Below, piece by piece: positions 62,019 to 64,000 of a DNA stretch of 64,000 nt. Position 1 is the first letter of the stretch. The number at the start of each line of letters is the position of its first letter. The translations under genes and the position numbers were made by a program. Under the pieces are notes generated by a model. It was not told where the DNA came from, made no database searches, and was given only the letters and a program-made list of their open reading frames with translations. The stretch spans positions 1-64,000 of the forward strand of contig JAGBFB010000014.1 of NCBI GenBank assembly GCA_017936665.1, in the 5' to 3' direction. The DNA comes from Spirochaetaceae bacterium (GTDB lineage Bacteria > Spirochaetota > Spirochaetia > Treponematales > Treponemataceae).

Positions 62019-63644
62019 TTATTTATTAGCTCCTTCTAATTTTGGGTTTCCGTGTGTATAACTTGGTAATAGTTTTGGTGATGGAGTTTCATCTGTGATT
62101 CCAGCATTTTTTCTTTCTGCTTCAAAATCATCAACATGCTTTAATGTTAATTTTTCTGGCATTGAAATATCTTTGTACATTCTTCCTGCTGCCATACCAG
62201 CTTGACGACCAAATACAACAACATCAAGGAGAGAATTTCCCATAAGTCTGTTTGTTCCATGGATACCACCAGCAGCTTCTCCTGCAACAAGTAGGTTAGG
62301 TACAGATGTTTGACAATCTTTATTGATTTTTACACCACCATTTTGATAGTGAAGTGTAGGGTAAACTAGAATTGGTTCTTTTCGAATATCAATTCCGTAT
62401 TTACCAAACATACGAAGCATAGCAGGAATTCGTTTTTCGATTGTTCCTTCTCCGTGGATTGCTTCAATCATTGGTGTGTCAAGCCAAACTCCTTCTGAAA
62501 TTGCTGTTTTAATTCCGTTACCGATTTTACATTGTTTGATAATTCCAGAAGCGTTTACATCACGAGTTTCAAGTGGATGGATGTAAACTTCACCTTTGGC
62601 GTTTACAAGTTTTGCACCAAGGGAACGAACTTTTTCTGTTACCAATGCCCCTAAAATTTGAGCTGGGTATGCAGCACCTGTTGGGTGATATTGTAAAGAA
62701 TCTTGATATAATAATTTTGCACCAGCTCGGTATGCTAAAACTAATCCGTCAGCAGTTGCACCATAGTGGTTTGAAGTAGGGAAATTTTGATAGTGCATTC
62801 TACCAGCACCACCAGTTGCAATTACAACAACTTTTGCTTTTGCAATTCTAATTTCGCCTGTTTCCATATTTTTAAGAACGGCACCGGCAGCATTTCCTTT
62901 ATCATCTTTGATAATTTCAATTGCAGCTGTAAAATCTACGATTTCAATATCTTTTGCTCTGTTAAATGCTTCATCACGGAGTGTACGCATAATTTCTGCA
63001 CCTGAATAATCTTTACAAGCGTGCATACGTTTACGGCTTGTTCCACCACCGTGAGTTGTAACCATTGTTCCGTCAGCTTCTTTATCAAATTCAACACCTA
63101 AGTCATTTAACCATTTGATTGCTTCTGGAGCTTTGTTTACCAATGTGTAAACAAGTTCTGGAACACCGTCAAAGTGTCCACCACCAAAAGCGTCAAGATA
63201 ATGTTGAGCAGGGCTATCATTAGGTTTGTCAGCAGCTTGGATTCCTCCTTCTGCCATCATTGTGTTAGCATCTCCAACACGAAGTTTTGTTACGAGTAAT
63301 ACTTTTGCACCAGCTTCACTTGCCATGATTGCAGCACTAGTTCCAGCACCACCTCCACCGATAACAAGTACATCAGCTTGATAATCAACATTGTCTAAGT
63401 TTACATCTTTTGAAGAAAGACGAGGTTTCCCTTGTAAAACTTTTGTAAGTTCGATAGGAGCTTTTTCGCCCTTGTTTGGACCAATCTTAATTTGTTCAAA
63501 CTGACTAGGAATGTTATCAGGATGATTTTCTTTAAGAATTGTATCTTTTTCTTCAGCTGTTAAACGTGTTGCTTCAAATTTAATATTTGCTTCTCGTTTT
63601 TCTGCAACAATTTTTGCTAATTCATCTAATTCGTTATTATACAT
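62019..63644 (-). CDS. Fumarate-reductase-like flavoprotein
   Basis: I chose the ATG at 63644 (MYNNELDELAKIV), since GGAG lies 9 bases upstream; an earlier ATG at 63662 precedes that site. The 541-residue flavoprotein of the succinate dehydrogenase/fumarate reductase/aspartate oxidase family has an FAD loop VLVIGGGGAGTSAAIMASEAGAK (positions about 63370), THGGGTSRKRMHACKD, QYHPTGAAYPAQ, and GEAAGGIHGTNRLMGNSLLD-VV near the end. An N-terminal extension of about 80 residues precedes the FAD loop. The Fe-S subunit gene overlaps upstream. L-aspartate oxidase is an alternative, but the neighbours favour fumarate reduction. Confidence 0.88.
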   Translation of the reverse strand: MYNNELDELAKIVAEKREANIKFEATRLTAEEKDTILKENHPDNIPSQFEQIKIGPNKGEKAPIELTKVLQGKPRLSSKDVNLDNVDYQADVLVIGGGGAGTSAAIMASEAGAKVLLVTKLRVGDANTMMAEGGIQAADKPNDSPAQHYLDAFGGGHFDGVPELVYTLVNKAPEAIKWLNDLGVEFDKEADGTMVTTHGGGTSRKRMHACKDYSGAEIMRTLRDEAFNRAKDIEIVDFTAAIEIIKDDKGNAAGAVLKNMETGEIRIAKAKVVVIATGGAGRMHYQNFPTSNHYGATADGLVLAYRAGAKLLYQDSLQYHPTGAAYPAQILGALVTEKVRSLGAKLVNAKGEVYIHPLETRDVNASGIIKQCKIGNGIKTAISEGVWLDTPMIEAIHGEGTIEKRIPAMLRMFGKYGIDIRKEPILVYPTLHYQNGGVKINKDCQTSVPNLLVAGEAAGGIHGTNRLMGNSLLDVVVFGRQAGMAAGRMYKDISMPEKLTLKHVDDFEAERKNAGITDETPSPKLLPSYTHGNPKLEGANK

Positions 63645-63654
63645 TCCACTTCTC

Positions 63655-64000
63655 CTATTCAAAATCTCTACTGTTGTAAAGTTCTTTAATTTCTTCTAAA
63701 GGTTTATTCATAATTGCTTGAATAAGTTCTTCACATTTTCCTTCATTGATTTCGTTTACTCTATCAATAAGGTGTTGTGTTTGTGGTTGTAAATATTTTC
63801 CGTTGATACGGCGAGCAAGTTCTGCTACTTGTGGATGTGAAATTCCTGCTGGACATCTTGAAGAACAAACACCACACATTACACAGTCAAATGATTCTTC
63901 TGCACATTTATCAAATTCGCCACGTTGTGCGTAAGCAATGTATTGCATAACATTTAATTCTTGAGTACAAGCCTTTGTACAAGCGTTACAACCAATACAG
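63655..64000 (-). CDS. Fe-S protein of the fumarate-reductase-like module (5' partial)
   Basis: The frame is open to the window edge, so the ATG at 63948 is internal. The visible part begins CIGCNACTKACTQELNVM and continues ESFDCVMCGVCSSRCPAGIS, two cysteine-rich motifs for [4Fe-4S] clusters of the HdrC/SdhB-like type, followed by a helical C-terminus (HPQVAELARRINGKYL, EELIQAIMN). It would pass electrons to the flavoprotein, whose start lies 10 bases inside its end. The rest of the gene, and any NADH- or quinone-linked partner, lies to the right of the window. Confidence 0.8.
   Translation of the reverse strand, partial: CIGCNACTKACTQELNVMQYIAYAQRGEFDKCAEESFDCVMCGVCSSRCPAGISHPQVAELARRINGKYLQPQTQHLIDRVNEINEGKCEELIQAIMNKPLEEIKELYNSRDFE

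Noticed and set aside
1-64000. rRNA and tRNA genes
   Set aside because: No GC-rich conserved rRNA stretch or cloverleaf with GTTCRA arm was recognised; a tRNAscan or Rfam run would settle it.

Overview
The window looks like a piece of a Treponema-type spirochaete chromosome from an animal gut. It is AT-rich, roughly one third G+C by eye. Support for this comes from a spirochaete-style (mitochondrial-like) EF-G, an OmpA-like protein resembling the Treponema TP0624 family, many short-leader lipoproteins, an outer-membrane barrel beside starch-binding lipoproteins, a poly-G tract inside a promoter, and a fumarate-reducing module. No rRNA, tRNA or CRISPR was seen. The taxonomic call is inference.

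Region 1 (1-12.7 kb) is a starch-use locus interrupted by accessory DNA. A 5'-truncated outer-membrane barrel protein with a carbohydrate-binding-like domain and a large CBM-like lipoprotein (1-3.2 kb) are followed at 9.9 kb by a lipoprotein pullulanase and, convergently, malQ. Between them (3.3-9.8 kb) lies a very AT-rich island. It holds unrecognised small genes, a frameshifted P-loop gene, an AlbA/Schlafen-type regulator behind a phased 11-bp iteron array and an apparently leaderless promoter, a truncated AbiE toxin/antitoxin pair, and a tyrosine recombinase flanked by 19-bp direct repeats. Two blocks of the island end in the same 19-bp repeat followed by a hairpin, a cassette-like layout.

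Region 2 (12.9-24.2 kb) carries malQ, a RecA-like ATPase and fusA on the minus strand. On the plus strand an SDR, a radical SAM/SPASM protein, a PaaK-type CoA ligase and an ACT protein form a run. Then come an IMP dehydrogenase of the unusual Tritrichomonas foetus type and a small lipoprotein whose promoter spacer contains ten consecutive G residues, a candidate phase-variable switch.

Region 3 (24.6-46.5 kb) is mostly core genes: fhs, a clostripain-like lipoprotein, queD, hisHF, a RecQ-like helicase, an OmpA protein, a TrpX-like ABC importer with azlCD, coaX, hisS, a Nudix enzyme, a group of envelope proteins and secA. A tandem 62-bp repeat begins at the secA stop codon.

Region 4 (46.5-64 kb) starts with a structured leader before rplM-rpsI, then recX and an HTH-receiver regulator of unusual domain order. 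A minus-strand run prs / FGGY kinase / metallo-hydrolase / DUF975 / sppA follows, then a remnant amidohydrolase that has lost its catalytic barrel. A coupled plus-strand operon of diaminobutyrate aminotransferase, decarboxylase, U32 protein and hotdog thioesterase implies 1,3-diaminopropane synthesis. The window ends in a minus-strand module (Fe-S protein, fumarate-reductase-like flavoprotein, AspT/YidE-like transporter, [2Fe-2S] protein) that fits fumarate reduction and dicarboxylate exchange or export. The Fe-S gene runs off the right edge.

Dispersed palindromic and tandem repeats (12.74, 21.25, 21.78, 46.05, 46.17 and 46.22 kb) fill many intergenic gaps. Several plus-strand genes (5607, 17851, 38868, 43308) have a recognisable -10 placed so that transcription should start at or within a few bases of the start codon, which suggests leaderless mRNAs.
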